DNA from: Littorina saxatilis
Taxonomy: Eukaryota; Mollusca; Gastropoda; Littorinimorpha; Littorinidae
Assembly (NCBI RefSeq): GCF_037325665.1
Contig: NC_090246.1
Location: 55,497,511 to 55,561,510 of the forward strand
Direction of reading: 5' to 3'
DNA length: 64,000 nucleotides
Positions 38,365 to 49,301 of this stretch are shown here, one piece after another; within the stretch, counting starts at the first letter, position 1, and each line of letters opens with the position of its first letter. A program made the position numbers and the translations under genes. The notes beneath the pieces are model-generated. The model saw only the letters and a program-made list of their open reading frames with translations. It searched no databases and had not been told where the DNA came from.

Positions 38365-38800
38365 GTAGTCTTTGGCACACAGCGGCCTGGACTCCCTCTC
38401 CACATTTTGAGGCACGTCTTCTACAACTGTAGTGACGTCATCCGTGACATCATCGGCGCTCTCGTCATCCTCAGTGGGGTACAGCAGGGCAGAAAAGCTG
38501 AATCTTCCAGGGTTAGCCTCGTTGCTGCCAAACTCGTTCCTCCCGTCTATTAAAACGTTCATGGCAGAACTGAAACTTTCGTTCGTGTTGCAGAGGAAGC
38601 AGAACTTGTACTTCGCCATCGCAACCGATGTAAAATCAGTTTGCGCATGCGCGCAGAATATTTGCGTCAAAAGCTCGCCGTTGGCCAGTCTGGTTGCATG
38701 AGGTAACAAGACGAGATTTCACAGTCTCTTATTACGTCAATGTTGTCGGTAACATAGCTGATATCGCAGCGTAGGTCATCCAGGGCAAGAAAGTAAGCGT
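38365..38800 (-). CDS. GPCR-like exon with KYKFCFLCN motif and an apparent frameshift
   Basis: Acceptor CTATTTCAG ends at 38,801 and donor GTACTT follows 38,365. The 5' part reads DAYFLALDDLRCDISYVTDN..CEISSC in one frame; from about 38,690 the continuing homology (LANGELLTQIFCAHAQ, MAKYKFCFLCNTNE) is in another. An intron between them would be under 50 bp, so a one-base change is more likely. Confidence 0.5.
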
Positions 38801-38969
38801 CTGAAATAGTTGAAAATGATTATCAGCTTACACACTCACAGACAGACAGCCACAGGCGGAGACAGAGATAAACCAACAGACATACCGACTGTGAGACAGG
38901 GAAACAGATCGATCGACCGACAGACAGACAGACAGACACGCACGCACGAACACACACATACATACACAC

Positions 38970-39160
38970 ACGCCTCAACTTACACAAAAAGCCGGATATG
39001 ACGTCATCAAAGACATTTATCAAAAAAAATTAAACGAAACACCAGGGGATATTATTTCCAGGAACTCTCATGTTCATTTTCATGGCGAACGGTCAAATTG
39101 TTTTCTCTGAATCGCCCTACACATACACATATAACGTTCCCATAAAGCACGTTTCGAATT
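38970..39160 (+). mobile_element. Fragment of the TTTAGTCAAG-family MITE
   Basis: Contains CCGGATATGACGTCATCAAA and GGAACTCTCATGTTC, internal text of the family; ends missing. Confidence 0.65.
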
Positions 39161-39370
39161 TTCATTTTGGTTTAGATACATTTTAGGTTTGAATATAGTT
39201 GCTTTGGTGTTCAGATCTTAATATCTACAGTAATGAGCTCTTTACGGCAGTTGTCCTTTCCCCCATCTGACAGAGTGGATTTATTTGAGAACAAAATAAA
39301 CGCATGTTCGAGGATGTGACACCACATGAAACGTGCGCAACGGTCAGTTCAGGTCGGTTGTTTTCTTACC

Positions 39371-39427
39371 GTTGCTAGTCTCAGCTGATTTTGCAATGTT
39401 GTCTGGTGCTGTTGAATATCTGAACTC
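39371..39427 (-). CDS. Possible small in-phase exon of the GPCR-like gene
   Basis: A good donor (GTAAGA) follows 39,371 and an acceptor AG lies at 39,428-39,429. The 57 bp between keeps the phase of both neighbours and encodes FRYSTAPDNIAKSAETSN. Weak evidence. Confidence 0.25.
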
Positions 39428-39556
39428 TTCAAATCAACTAGTTTCAGTTTGAGATAAACTTCTGCTGTGAAGTAGCTTCCTGTACGTTGAGCAAGGGTAC
39501 GTATGACCATTCCCGTTTTTGGTCGACATTTTTGCGTGACACGCGAGTTTAATGTG

Positions 39557-39745
39557 CGGTTCTGGTGAGGTTATTCCCCCTCTTTCTTTCGGCTGGTAAC
39601 TGGCGCCACCTCGCGGCAAGATCACACGAGAAAGGAAAAAAAAAGTCGTGCATTTTATACGGTAAACAGACCATGATCGGTTCTGGTGAGGTTATATGCC
39701 CCTTCTTTCTTTCGGCTGGTAACTGGCGTCACCTCGCGGCATGAT
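39557..39745. repeat. Intronic direct repeat, about 62 bp twice
   Basis: GGTTCTGGTGAGGTTAT through CACCTCGCGGCA occurs at about 39,557 and 39,678 with few differences. Confidence 0.8.
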
Positions 39746-40125
39746 AACAGGAGTTGTCTCGCGTTATCACCCCAGAAGCGCTCATTTACCTATACAAACT
39801 AAATGAAACATTTTGTTTCAAATGCAGTGGTTACACTGCTTCTTGGATGCAATCGAAGTTGACTTTTACTCATCTCATGTGAAACCGTAAACAAAATTCA
39901 AGAAAACATGGTTAAAATCAAGCGACCCCCAAAATGGGACCAGCTGTGTGTCAAACTTTGATTTGCCGCTCTTGGGCAGCAGGAATGAAATGAATGGCAA
40001 TTAAAGAAATACTTACACTTTGCAGCAGGACAAAAATGAAACGGAGAAATGAAAGAAATATTGACATTTTGCAGCAGGAAACAAAGAAAAATAATTTTAA
40101 AAAACGAAAAGAAAAAAATATTTAC

Positions 40126-42263
40126 CAGACGCAGATTTTGCGACTAGCAACTGATTGGCGTTGCACTCCACCTTCATGGACCACTCGATGAGGTTGTCCT
40201 TACGCTCGCCATGACACTGGGCACAAAACTTGTTCCTGTACACCAGCCCTTTGCTCGATGTCAAGGGTCTGTGATAGTCCCAGTGCCTCGACTTCTCTAT
40301 GTTCTCACATTTGGCCCTCAGTGCGACTAAAGCGTCGGTCACGTTGCTGCCAGGCAAAGACGAGGTAGAAGCAGACGCCTTTTCACGTCCTGCGAACGCG
40401 TCGAACACCATCGGATTCGTGTGAAAATTGCGTGGACAGTAAATGACCATAGCGTTATAACTTGCAGAGGAAAATGCATGATTCGAGGTCGAGCATTCAC
40501 AGGTAGACTGCTTGTTACCCAAACGAATTATTTCCCTTGCCTGGGAATCAATACTACTGCGCGACATTTGGAAAGTATGGTCCTGTAGTTGAATTTCTGG
40601 ACAACAGTCGCCGAAAGCATGACACAGGAGATCGCAAAAACATCGAGAACAACCATTAATCACCGAATTGAAATCAGTACCCCTTAATATTTTCTCCGAA
40701 ATCAAAGGCTCATGTGGGAATGTACACTTCGTTCCACACATCTCAATGTGTATTGCAACTACCTGAGACTGAAAATCAAAAAACGTCTCCGATATGACAC
40801 TTCTAAAGGGCCATTTGTCCAGAAAGTCGTCTTCGGTAAAACGAAAAGGGTTCTTGATATGTTCTCCTTTTTTCAAAAAAAAAAGCTCATGTCGATGGAA
40901 TCAAAGAACATGTCTGTGTAATCTTCTCCTGAGTCCGCAGGAATGTTGCTGGAAACTAGAGGAAATCTGTTCTTGTCCGCATGGGTCAGAAAAGGGGTTG
41001 TCACAATATGAAGTGACGAATCAATCTCTTCTGTATTAACCAAGGAAGTGGTGGTTCCATTATTAGGAGATAAGTCCATCCGAGTCGTCTGCATGAAACA
41101 CGGTAGGGGTGGTTCCACTATCAGGAGACATCTCCATGTCTTCAGCATGAGACACGGTAGGGGTGGTTCCAATATCCAGAGACAACTCTATTTCTTCTGC
41201 ATGAGACACGGAAGGGGTGATCCCATTATCCAAAGACCAGTCAATGTCTTCTGCATGAGACATGGAAGGGGTGGTTACATTATCGGGAGAAAAGTCCATC
41301 TCTTCTGCATGAGACACGGTAGGGCTGGTTCCATTTTCCAGAGACAACTCTACTTTCTCAGCATGAGGCGCTGAAGGGATTGTTCCATTATCAGGAGACA
41401 ACTCCATCTCTTCAGCATTAGACACGGTAGGGGTGGTTCCATTGCCAAGAGACAGGTTCATCTGATCCTGCTTACTAAAGACAGGAATGACAGTACTGCA
41501 GTGTCAGCATCAGGACCCAAATCATCCTGTCCATCCTCAGCAACACTGGGCAGAGTTTCAGTGTCAGCCGTCAGGTCTACCCATTTTTCTCTGGTCGATG
41601 CAAGCGTTAACGGAACCTCAGATGTCTGATCCCCCGTAAGCAGCGCAATATTTTGTTCAGTGTTAGATGGAAAGTTTAACTGTTTTTCCCCATGAAAAGA
41701 CGAGGTTCTTTCGGCATCAGAAGGCAAGTTTAGCTGTTTTTCTTCAGAAAAAGGCGGGGTGCTTTCAGCATTAGAAGGCAAGTTTAACTGAGTTATCCCA
41801 GGAATGTATGAGGTGCTTTCGTCGTCAGAAGGTAGGGGAAAGGCCCTAATTACCGGACGGGCGCCTAATAACGGACACGCGATATCTCAGAAATAGGAGG
41901 TCACAACAAAAAAATTTTGCGCGAAACGATTTAGTGATATCCCCTTACACTTCGCACCAAAATAACATGGCGACTGAACGCACGCATTCTGCACGGTAAG
42001 TGGTTTTCTGTGTTTCGCACTCTCACTGTAATTTTAGACATTTGTAAACTAAGTGCAGCAAGAAGTTACGACTTTCTAAGATGAATTGATTGGTTGAAGT
42101 AGATAGTACATACACTCTATTAGTAAATACCATGCAATACGACATACTCAATGAACGCATTTTTCAACAGCTGCATTGTAACTCCAACTAGTGGGGTTTT
42201 CCAAATACCGTCCACCACGTGCGCCCAAATAACGGACTATGTAATATGTGTAATATGTAATAA

Positions 42264-42353
<90 letters not shown>

Positions 42354-43154
42354 TTGAACGTGCGGTTAATTCGTTTGACTAAAAATAACGCATAACCCTC
42401 TCTCGAGAAAAAGATACATATCTTCATAAAAACTTGCTTTTTGACTGACAAAAGTTGCAAAAACCAACATAATAATTAAATGTAAAAATACATGAACGTT
42501 CACGAAAAAGAAAACGGTTGCAATTACATGGTTTCTGCAACTTTTGTTACTCTATTAAGCAGCGAATTTCGTGTCCGGATTTTGGTGACCCCCTGTCCGG
42601 ATTTAGGCAGTAGGTTTCCCAAAACCGGACAATTTGCCGAAAAATTCAAACCTTAATAACTTTTAAAGTATAACAGATTTTTCAATTCTTTTTCAACATG
42701 AAGATAAAGGTAGGTAAGATCTACAATAATCCGTTTTCAAAATTGCGCTATGTTATATACTTTGTGAGAAAAATGGGTTTAACCTTAAGTGTCCGTTAAT
42801 TGGGGCCTTTCCCCCTAAGTCGGTATTTTCATCCTCACGCCATGCTAGGGTACTTTTTCTTGGGGTTTTAAGAGGAGGGTCTGTCTGTCCATCAAAAGAA
42901 GAATCTGTTTGAGCAATCTTAGTCGACGCATCGATGGATTCCACATCGAGAAATGAACTTGTTCCTTGAGCAACGTTGAAGACGTGGGGCTGGTTGTCAT
43001 CCAGTGGGAAGGATGTTGTATCAGTCGACGATTGAATCTCATTTCCCGGTTGGATATCGTTTGCTTCAGACCCTGTTTGGACAATCAGAGCCACTCCAGC
43101 GCAGATTATTAACAGACTATTTAAGTTCATTATTGAACTGTGCGCTTTCTCCAT
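40126..43154 (-). CDS. First coding exon region of the GPCR-like gene, split by a transposon
   Basis: Opens with ATG at 43,152-43,154 and a signal peptide; the later ATG nine codons in (MNLNSLLIICAG) is an equally good start. It continues through Ser/Thr/Asp-rich text and LPSDAER-type repeats, then eight 18-residue repeats, then a globular part with CSRCFCDLLCHAFGDCC and GLVYRNKFCAQCH. Donor GTAAAT follows 40,126. The DNA element at 41,835-42,815 lies inside; removing it with one TA restores GAC TTA CCT TCT in frame, so it landed in coding sequence. Confidence 0.55.
41037..41468 (-). repeat. Coding minisatellite, 54 bp x 8 (18-residue repeats)
   Basis: Exact 54 bp spacing of GCATGA-type anchors at 41,091, 41,145, 41,199, 41,253, 41,307, 41,361 and 41,415. 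The translated unit is HAEEMELSPDNGTTPTVS-like, with N-G-T glycosylation sites and many Ser/Thr, a mucin-like stalk. Confidence 0.9.
41835..42815. mobile_element. TA-flanked DNA element inside the GPCR-like exon
   Basis: Ends GGGGAAAGGCCC-TAATTA and TAATTGGGGCCTTTCCCCC are inverted, and TA lies outside both (41,833-41,834 and 42,816-42,817). 981 bp, no transposase, with a (TG)n run at 42,267-42,351. TA target sites fit Tc1/mariner/pogo mobilisation. Confidence 0.8.
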
Positions 43155-43615
43155 GCTTTTGTCTCTTTGAATGGTCCACAGTTAAAGTTGGAATACCAAT
43201 AGGATCGCATGTGCTTTAACAAACGAGAACACAGCTAATTAAGGGCTAGGTACACTGCCCAAAATAAGTCAAGGACCAAAAGCCATTTTTCGATCCCAAC
43301 GTTGATTGTGCAAAAATCACAAAAATCGGCGACAATGACCCTCTACGCTTTGTGGTCGTCTTGACAGCTTCCCTGCCTTTCCTGTGACAGCAAAAACCGG
43401 TACTCGGACTTTGCCTGTTTCTCTGTGCAGGCGAGCAAAGAATCCGCAATATTGCGAAAAACGCACGTGAAAGTAACCCTCCTGCAGAGCTCAGCACAGG
43501 TGATTTTGTCCAATCAATCTTTTTCACGTGAACCATTGGTCCTCTGAGAGTGAACTGTCGTCAACAGAAATGCTTTATAAGCCCAGGCAAAATCACAGCA
43601 GGCCACCAAACAACC

Positions 43616-43945
43616 ATGCCTCCAAGACGTCATCTGAACCTTGTCGACCGCGGACGAGCTCTAGCCTGGGTTCAAGAGGGTATCCGGCTCCGAGAGATTG
43701 CTGCAAGACTTGGCTGCTCCCATTCCGTCATCGTGAGGCTGCGGCAGCGCTTTCTGGCCACTGGAAGTGTGGAAGCCAGACCCCGGTCTGGGCGCCCTCG
43801 AAGCACCACACAACGTCAAGACCGCTACATCACACGCCAGGCGTTGCGGACCAGGACGACCACTGCCAGCACCATCAGACGAAGGCTTAGGGTGGCAACC
43901 AACACTTACATCAACGAGCAGACCGTCCGCATCCTGCCTTCATGA
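43616..43945 (+). pseudogene. Tc1 transposase N-terminal half, duplicated copy 1
   Basis: Starts MPPRRHLNLVDRGRALAWVQ and includes the paired helix-turn-helix region (LREIAARLGCSHSVIVRLRQ, GRPRSTTQRQDRYI). The frame ends at ILPS-stop. The catalytic half continues in another frame from about 43,941 (HDQTLHARRQ) to the duplication junction at 44,419, carrying DESRF and QDDNAPPH but not the final Glu motif. Confidence 0.85.
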
Positions 43946-44622
43946 CCAGACGCTGCACGCAAGGCGTCAACATGGCCGCATTTTACTGACGCCACGTCAC
44001 ATGATGGCAAGACTGGCCTGGTCCACCCGCCATTTGAGATGGAATCGACAGCAGTGGGCCCAGGTACTGTTTTCCGATGAATCTCGATTCGGTCTGGAGA
44101 ATGATGATGGCAGGACCAGGGTCTGGAGGCGTCCAGGAGAACGCATGATCCCTGCATGCGTGAGGGAGAGAAGAGCCTACCTGGGAGGGTCAGTGATGGT
44201 GTGGGCTGGGATCAGCGAGCACCACAGGACCGCACTGTACCATGTACGGGGCAACTTGAATGCCCTTATCTACAGGGACCAGATCCTCAGGCCCCAAGTC
44301 CTGCCCATACAGCGTCAGATTGGGCCCCATGCAGTGCTACAGGACGATAATGCTCCCCCACATCAAGCACGGGTTGTGGACGCCTTCCTGCAGCAGGTAC
44401 AGATCAACAGGATGGATTGGCCTGTTTCTCTGTGCAGGCGAGCAAAGAATCCGCAATATTGCGAAAAACGCACGTGAAAGTAACCCTCCTGCAGAGCTCA
44501 GCACAGGTGATTTTGTCCAATCAATCTTTTTCACGTGAACCATTGGTCCTCTGAGAGTGAACTGTCGTCACCAGAAATGCTTTATAAGCCCAGGCAAAAT
44601 CACAGCAGGCCACCAAACAACC

Positions 44623-44952
44623 ATGCCTCCAAGACGTCATCTGAACCTTGTCGACCGCGGACGAGCTCTAGCCTGGGTTCAAGAGGGTATCCGGCTCCGA
44701 GAGATTGCTGCAAGACTTGGCTGCTCCCATTCCGTCATCGTGAGGCTGCGGCAGCGCTTTCTGGCCACTGGAAGTGTGGAAGCCAGACCCCGGTCTGGGC
44801 GCCCTCGAAGCACCACACAACGTCAAGACCGCTACATCACACGCCAGGCGTTGCGGACCAGGACGACCACTGCCAGCACCATCAGACGAAGGCTTAGGGT
44901 GGCAACCAACACTTACATCAACGAGCAGACCGTCCGCATCCTGCCTTCATGA
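44623..44952 (+). pseudogene. Tc1 transposase N-terminal half, copy 2
   Basis: Same protein text and same frame end as copy 1, so the frame change predates the duplication. Confidence 0.85.
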
Positions 44953-45652
44953 CCAGACGCTGCACGCAAGGCGTCAACTTGGCCGCATTTTTCTGACGCC
45001 ACGTCACATGATGGCAAGACTGGCCTGGTCCACCCGCCATTTGAGATGGAATCGACAGCAGTGGGCCCAGGTACTGTTTTCCGATGAATCTCGATTCGGT
45101 CTGGAGAATGATGATGGCAGGACCAGGGTCTGGAGGCGTCCAGGAGAACGCATGATCCCTGCATGCGTGAGGGAGAGAAGAGCCTACCTGGGAGGGTCAG
45201 TGATGGTGTGGGCTGGGATCAGCGAGCACCACAGGACCGCACTGTACCATGTACGGGGCAACTTGAATGCCCTTATCTACAGGGACCAGATCCTCAGGCC
45301 CCAAGTCCTGCCCATACAGCGTCAGATTGGGCCCCATGCAGTGCTACAGGACGATAATGCTCCCCCACATCGAGCACGGGTTGTGGACGCCTTCCTGCAG
45401 CAGGTACAGATCAACAGGATGGATTGGCCAGCCAACAGTCCCGACATGAACCCTACTGAGCATGCGTGGGACATGTTGGGCCGTCGTGTTCGCGAGAATC
45501 ATGCTCCACCTGCAAACCTCCAACAGCTGCTCGTTCTTCTTCAGCAAGAGTGGCAGGCCATCCCCCAGGCTAATCTGGCAAACATTGTCCACTCAATGAG
45601 GGATCGCTGCAACGAGTGCCGCCAGAATTGTGGGGGTTATACCCATTATTGA
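44948..45652 (+). pseudogene. Tc1 transposase catalytic half, copy 2
   Basis: Frame begins HDQTLHARRQLGRI and holds the whole catalytic core: VLFSDESRF (first Asp), LQDDNAPPH (second Asp) and SPDMNPTEHAWD (Glu), with 34 residues between the last two, i.e. DD34E. Ends CGGYTHY-stop at 45,652. It is one frameshift away from the DNA-binding half. Confidence 0.88.
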
Positions 45653-45663
45653 ACTTTGGGAAC

Positions 45664-46046
45664 GGGCGGGGATGTAGCTCAGTCGGTAGCGCGCTGGATT
45701 TGTATCCAGTTGGCCGCTGTCAGCGTGAGTTCGTCCCCACGTTCGGCGAGAGATTTATTTCTCAGAGTCAACTTTGTGTGCAGACTCTCCTCGGTGTCCG
45801 AACACCCCCGTGTGTACACGCAAGCACAAGACCAAGTGCGCACGAAAAAGATCCTGTAATCCATGTCAGAGTTCGGTGGGTTATAGAAACACGAAAATAC
45901 CCAGCATGCTTCCTCTGAAAACGGCGTATGGCTGCCTAAATGGCGGGGTAAAAACGGTCATACACGTAAAATTCCACTCGTGCAAAAAACACGAGTGTAC
46001 GTGGGAGTTTCAGCCCACGAACGCAGAAGAAGAAGAAGAAGAAGAA
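45664..46046 (+). mobile_element. tRNA-derived SINE with (GAA)n tail
   Basis: The head is tRNA-like (GGGATGTAGCTCAGTCGGTA A box; GTTCGTCCCCAC in place of a B box), then a conserved body (GGCGTATGGCTGCCTAAATG) and a GAA tail. Perfect 13 bp duplications GAACTTTGGGAAC at 45,651-45,663 and 46,047-46,059. Cloverleaf-like head only; not a working tRNA gene. Confidence 0.92.
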
Positions 46047-46370
46047 GAACTTTGGGAACCGGTGAAACATTGGAATTGACAATCTGCAAAGACTTGCGAC
46101 TTTTGATTTTGACCCCCCCCCCCCCCCCTTCACTTAAGAGACAATAACTCAATTGTTTATGAATGGAATTCAATGCACTTTGGCGTGATTGATGTTGAAT
46201 AATTTGACCACAACATAATTATTACAAGTTCCATGTTTTTGGTTGATCGGTCTTTGCGTAATTTGTGTTTGGATTTTTGGTCCTTGACTTATTTTGGGCA
46301 GTGTAGTTCAATTTAGAGTTTTGTCACATCTTTTAATCATTACATTTACCCACACATTTAAGAGCAGAAA

Positions 46371-46427
46371 GCGATATAACCTTCGTGGTTGAAAACGACG
46401 TTAAACACCAAATAAAGAAAGAAAGAA
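46371..46427 (+). mobile_element. 5'-truncated SINE stub (57 bp)
   Basis: Only the last part of the CCCGCGGG SINE (GCGATATAACCTTCGTGGTT to the AAAG tail), flanked by perfect 10 bp duplications AGAGCAGAAA (46,361-46,370 and 46,428-46,437). Confidence 0.9.
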
Positions 46428-46574
46428 AGAGCAGAAATAAATCCTTAACCACCTAAGGTGATTTGTATTGCCGCTTGTAAATGAGCACTGTTTGGAGGAA
46501 TGTCAGCCAACAGTTGCTAATAAGTTAAGTCTAAATGATAAATCTAAACAACGAAGTGACTGTGGTAAGATTTT

Positions 46575-46880
46575 GTTTGTTTGTTTGTTTGCTTAACGCC
46601 CAGCCGACCACGAAGAGCCATATCAGGGCGGTGCTGCTTTGACATATAACGTGCGCCTCACACAAGACAGAAGTCGCAGCACAGGCTTCATGTCTCACCC
46701 AGTCACATTATTCTGACACCGGACCAACCAGTCCTAGCACTAACCCCATAATGCCAGATGCCAGGCGTAGCAGCCACTAGATTGCCAATTTTAAAGTCTT
46801 AGGTAAGACCCGGCCGGGGTTCGAACCCACGACCTCTCGATCACGGGGCGGACGCCTTACCACTAGGCCAACCGTGCCGG
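46575..46880 (-). mobile_element. tRNA-derived SINE, (CAAA)n type, reverse
   Basis: Reverse complement of the family at 5,654-5,912; the (GTTT)n tail is at the left and the tRNA-like head with GGTTCGAACCC at the right. Retains the CCACGAAGAGCCATATCAGG segment missing from the 5,654 copy. Confidence 0.88.
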
Positions 46881-47007
46881 TCTTTTTGTGTGTAAACGAT
46901 TTTGAAAATCTAAAGTAATAATCGATCCGCGCACATTCATTTTGTTGTTGTGTATAATATCAATATTTCTTTATACATTTTTCCGCACGAAAAATAAATA
47001 AATGATC

Positions 47008-47813
47008 ATAGGGTCGTGGTGTATGTGTGTCTGTGTGTGTGTGTGTCTGTGCGTGCGTGTGTGTGTAGAGCGATTCAGAGTAAACTACTGGACCGATATT
47101 TATGAAATTTTACATGAGAGTTCCTGGGTATTATATCCCCAGACATATTGTCATTTTTTCGATAAATGTCTTTTATGACGTCATATCCGCCTTTTTGTAA
47201 AAGTTGAGACGGCACTGTCACACCCTCATTTTTCAATCAAATTGATTGAAATTTTGGCCAAGCAATCTTCGACGAAGGCCGGACTTCGGTATTGCATTTC
47301 AGCATGGAGGCTTAAAAATTAATTAATGACTTTGGTCATTAAAAATCTGAAAATTGTATTTAAAAATATGTTTTTATAAAACGATCCAAAATTACTTTTA
47401 TTTTATTTTTCATCATGTTCTGATTCCAAAAACATATAAATATGTTATATTCTGATTACAAACAAGCTCTGAAAATTAAAAATATAAAAATTATGATTAA
47501 AATTAAATTTCCAAAATCGTTTTAAAAACAATTTCATTTTATTCCTTGTCGGTTCCTGATTTCAAAAACATATAGATATGATATGTTTGGATTAAAAACA
47601 CGCTCAGAAAGTTAAAACGAAGAGAGGTACAGATAAGCGTGCTATGCAACACAGCGCAACCGCTACCGCGCTAAACAGGCTCGTCACTTTCACTGCCTTT
47701 TGCACTAGCGGCGGACTACGGCCATTGTGAAAAAATGCAGTGCGTTCAGTTTCATTCTGTGAGTTCCACAGCTTGACTAAATGTAGTAAACTCGCCTTAC
47801 GCGACTTGTTGTT
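47008..47813 (-). mobile_element. TTTAGTCAAG-family MITE, reverse copy
   Basis: Carries the family text in reverse: GAGAGTTCCTGGG, ATGACGTCATATCCG, GGCCGGACTTCGGTATTGC, and the end CGCCTTACGCGACTTG. Confidence 0.8.
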
Positions 47814-48016
47814 CTTTTCGTTCGTCAGATCGGAACTCTCGTCTCCTGGATGAGAGTGACAGTGCGCTACACACTCAGGTCCTCCTGACTGCCGTAGAGT
47901 GTTTGGAACACGGGGGTGGGGTCTGGCCATCACTTTCTGAATGCCTCATAGTTTGGGCAGGACCGCAGCAAATGTGTTCTCGTGATAAAACTTCAATAAT
48001 TAGGCTTCATTTGAAT
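47814..48016. other. Short unassigned stretch between repeats
   Basis: Unique-looking sequence; no exon or element recognised. Confidence 0.4.
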
Positions 48017-48543
<527 letters not shown>

Positions 48544-48689
48544 AAAAGTTCTATTGACTGTTCTCCTATCTTTGTGGCAGAAACCTCCACCTGCTATTTA
48601 CTCCTGTGGGCTTAAATATCACCAAGCAATGCTGTAATTGGAAGTTCGATCGGCCTGTATAAACATCCGGATTTTACACCTTCTTCAAG

Positions 48690-48972
48690 CTATTTTGTGT
48701 GTGTTTGTTCATGTGAATGTTTTTGTTTTGGTTTGGTTTGTGTGTGTTTGTGTGCGTGTGTATTTGTGTGTGTGTGTGTCTGTGCGTGTGTGTGCGTGTG
48801 AGTGTATGTGAATGTATGTGTGTGTTTGTGTGTGTGTGTGTGGAGGGGGGGTGTGTGTGATTTGTTTGGGTGGTGGGGTTGGCGGTGTTAAGACATAATT
48901 TGGCAAATTATCATACGCACCAGTTCTTGACAATTTGATCACAATTGACAGGATTTATGACTAAAGAAACAA

Positions 48973-49011
<39 letters not shown>

Positions 49012-49240
49012 TATGTATGTGTGTGTGTGTGTGTGCGTGTGTGTCATTCAGTGTTTGTGTGTGGTGTGTCAGTCTGTGCGTACGTGTGTGTGTGTGTGTG
49101 TGTGCGTGTGTGTGTGTGTGGGCGTGTGTGCGTGTACGTGTGTGTGCGTGTGTATGTATGTGTGTGTTTGTGTGTGTGTGTCAGTCGATGTGTGTGTATG
49201 TGAGTGTGTGTGTATGTATATGTGTGTTTGTGTGTGCGTG

Positions 49241-49296
<56 letters not shown>

Positions 49297-49301
49297 CTCA
49301 A
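48690..49301. repeat. Compound TG-rich microsatellite tract
   Basis: Two TG-rich blocks (about 48,695-48,860 and 48,975-49,301) with many TGCG and TGTA variants. The Cys-Val and Thr-His frames are artefacts. Confidence 0.95.

Larger units (their letters stand above)
33550..43154 (-). pseudogene. Methuselah/adhesion-like (class B type) GPCR gene, probably broken
   Basis: - strand exons, 5' to 3': 43154-40126 (interrupted by a DNA element), perhaps 39427-39371, 38800-38365, 35299-35129 and 34530 to about 33640. The protein starts with a signal peptide (MNLNSLLIICAGVALIVQ), then 18-residue repeats, a somatomedin-B-like CSRCFCDLLCHAFGDCC, two YRNKFCAQCH/KYKFCFLCN motifs, a Cys-rich CRPVQCEAGLRIDGDKC, and TM1-TM3. 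Class B-like receptors of this make-up sit at the plasma membrane; the ligand is unknown. Odd points: a TA-flanked element in exon 1; apparent one-base frameshifts near 41,480, 41,085, 40,885 (in a ten-base A run) and 38,690; and no TM4-TM7 downstream. Either it is a pseudogene or the assembly has indel errors here. Confidence 0.65.
43253..46303 (+). mobile_element. Tc1-like transposon with internal duplication and nested SINE
   Basis: Perfect 29 bp inverted ends starting CACTGCCCAAAATAAGTCAA, with TA on both sides (43,251-43,252 and 46,304-46,305). The transposase is of the DD34E Tc1 class. The element contains a 1,007 bp tandem duplication (43,413-44,419 repeated as 44,420-45,426) and a 383 bp SINE after the transposase stop. 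Confidence 0.95.

Noticed and set aside
43528-43890. Alternative-frame protein NHWSSESELSS... repeated at 44,535
   Set aside because: Shadow of the Tc1 transposase frame, repeated only because the DNA is duplicated.
45664-45750. tRNA gene (Thr-like head)
   Set aside because: It is the head of a SINE with target duplications, an imperfect B box and no acceptor-stem closure.
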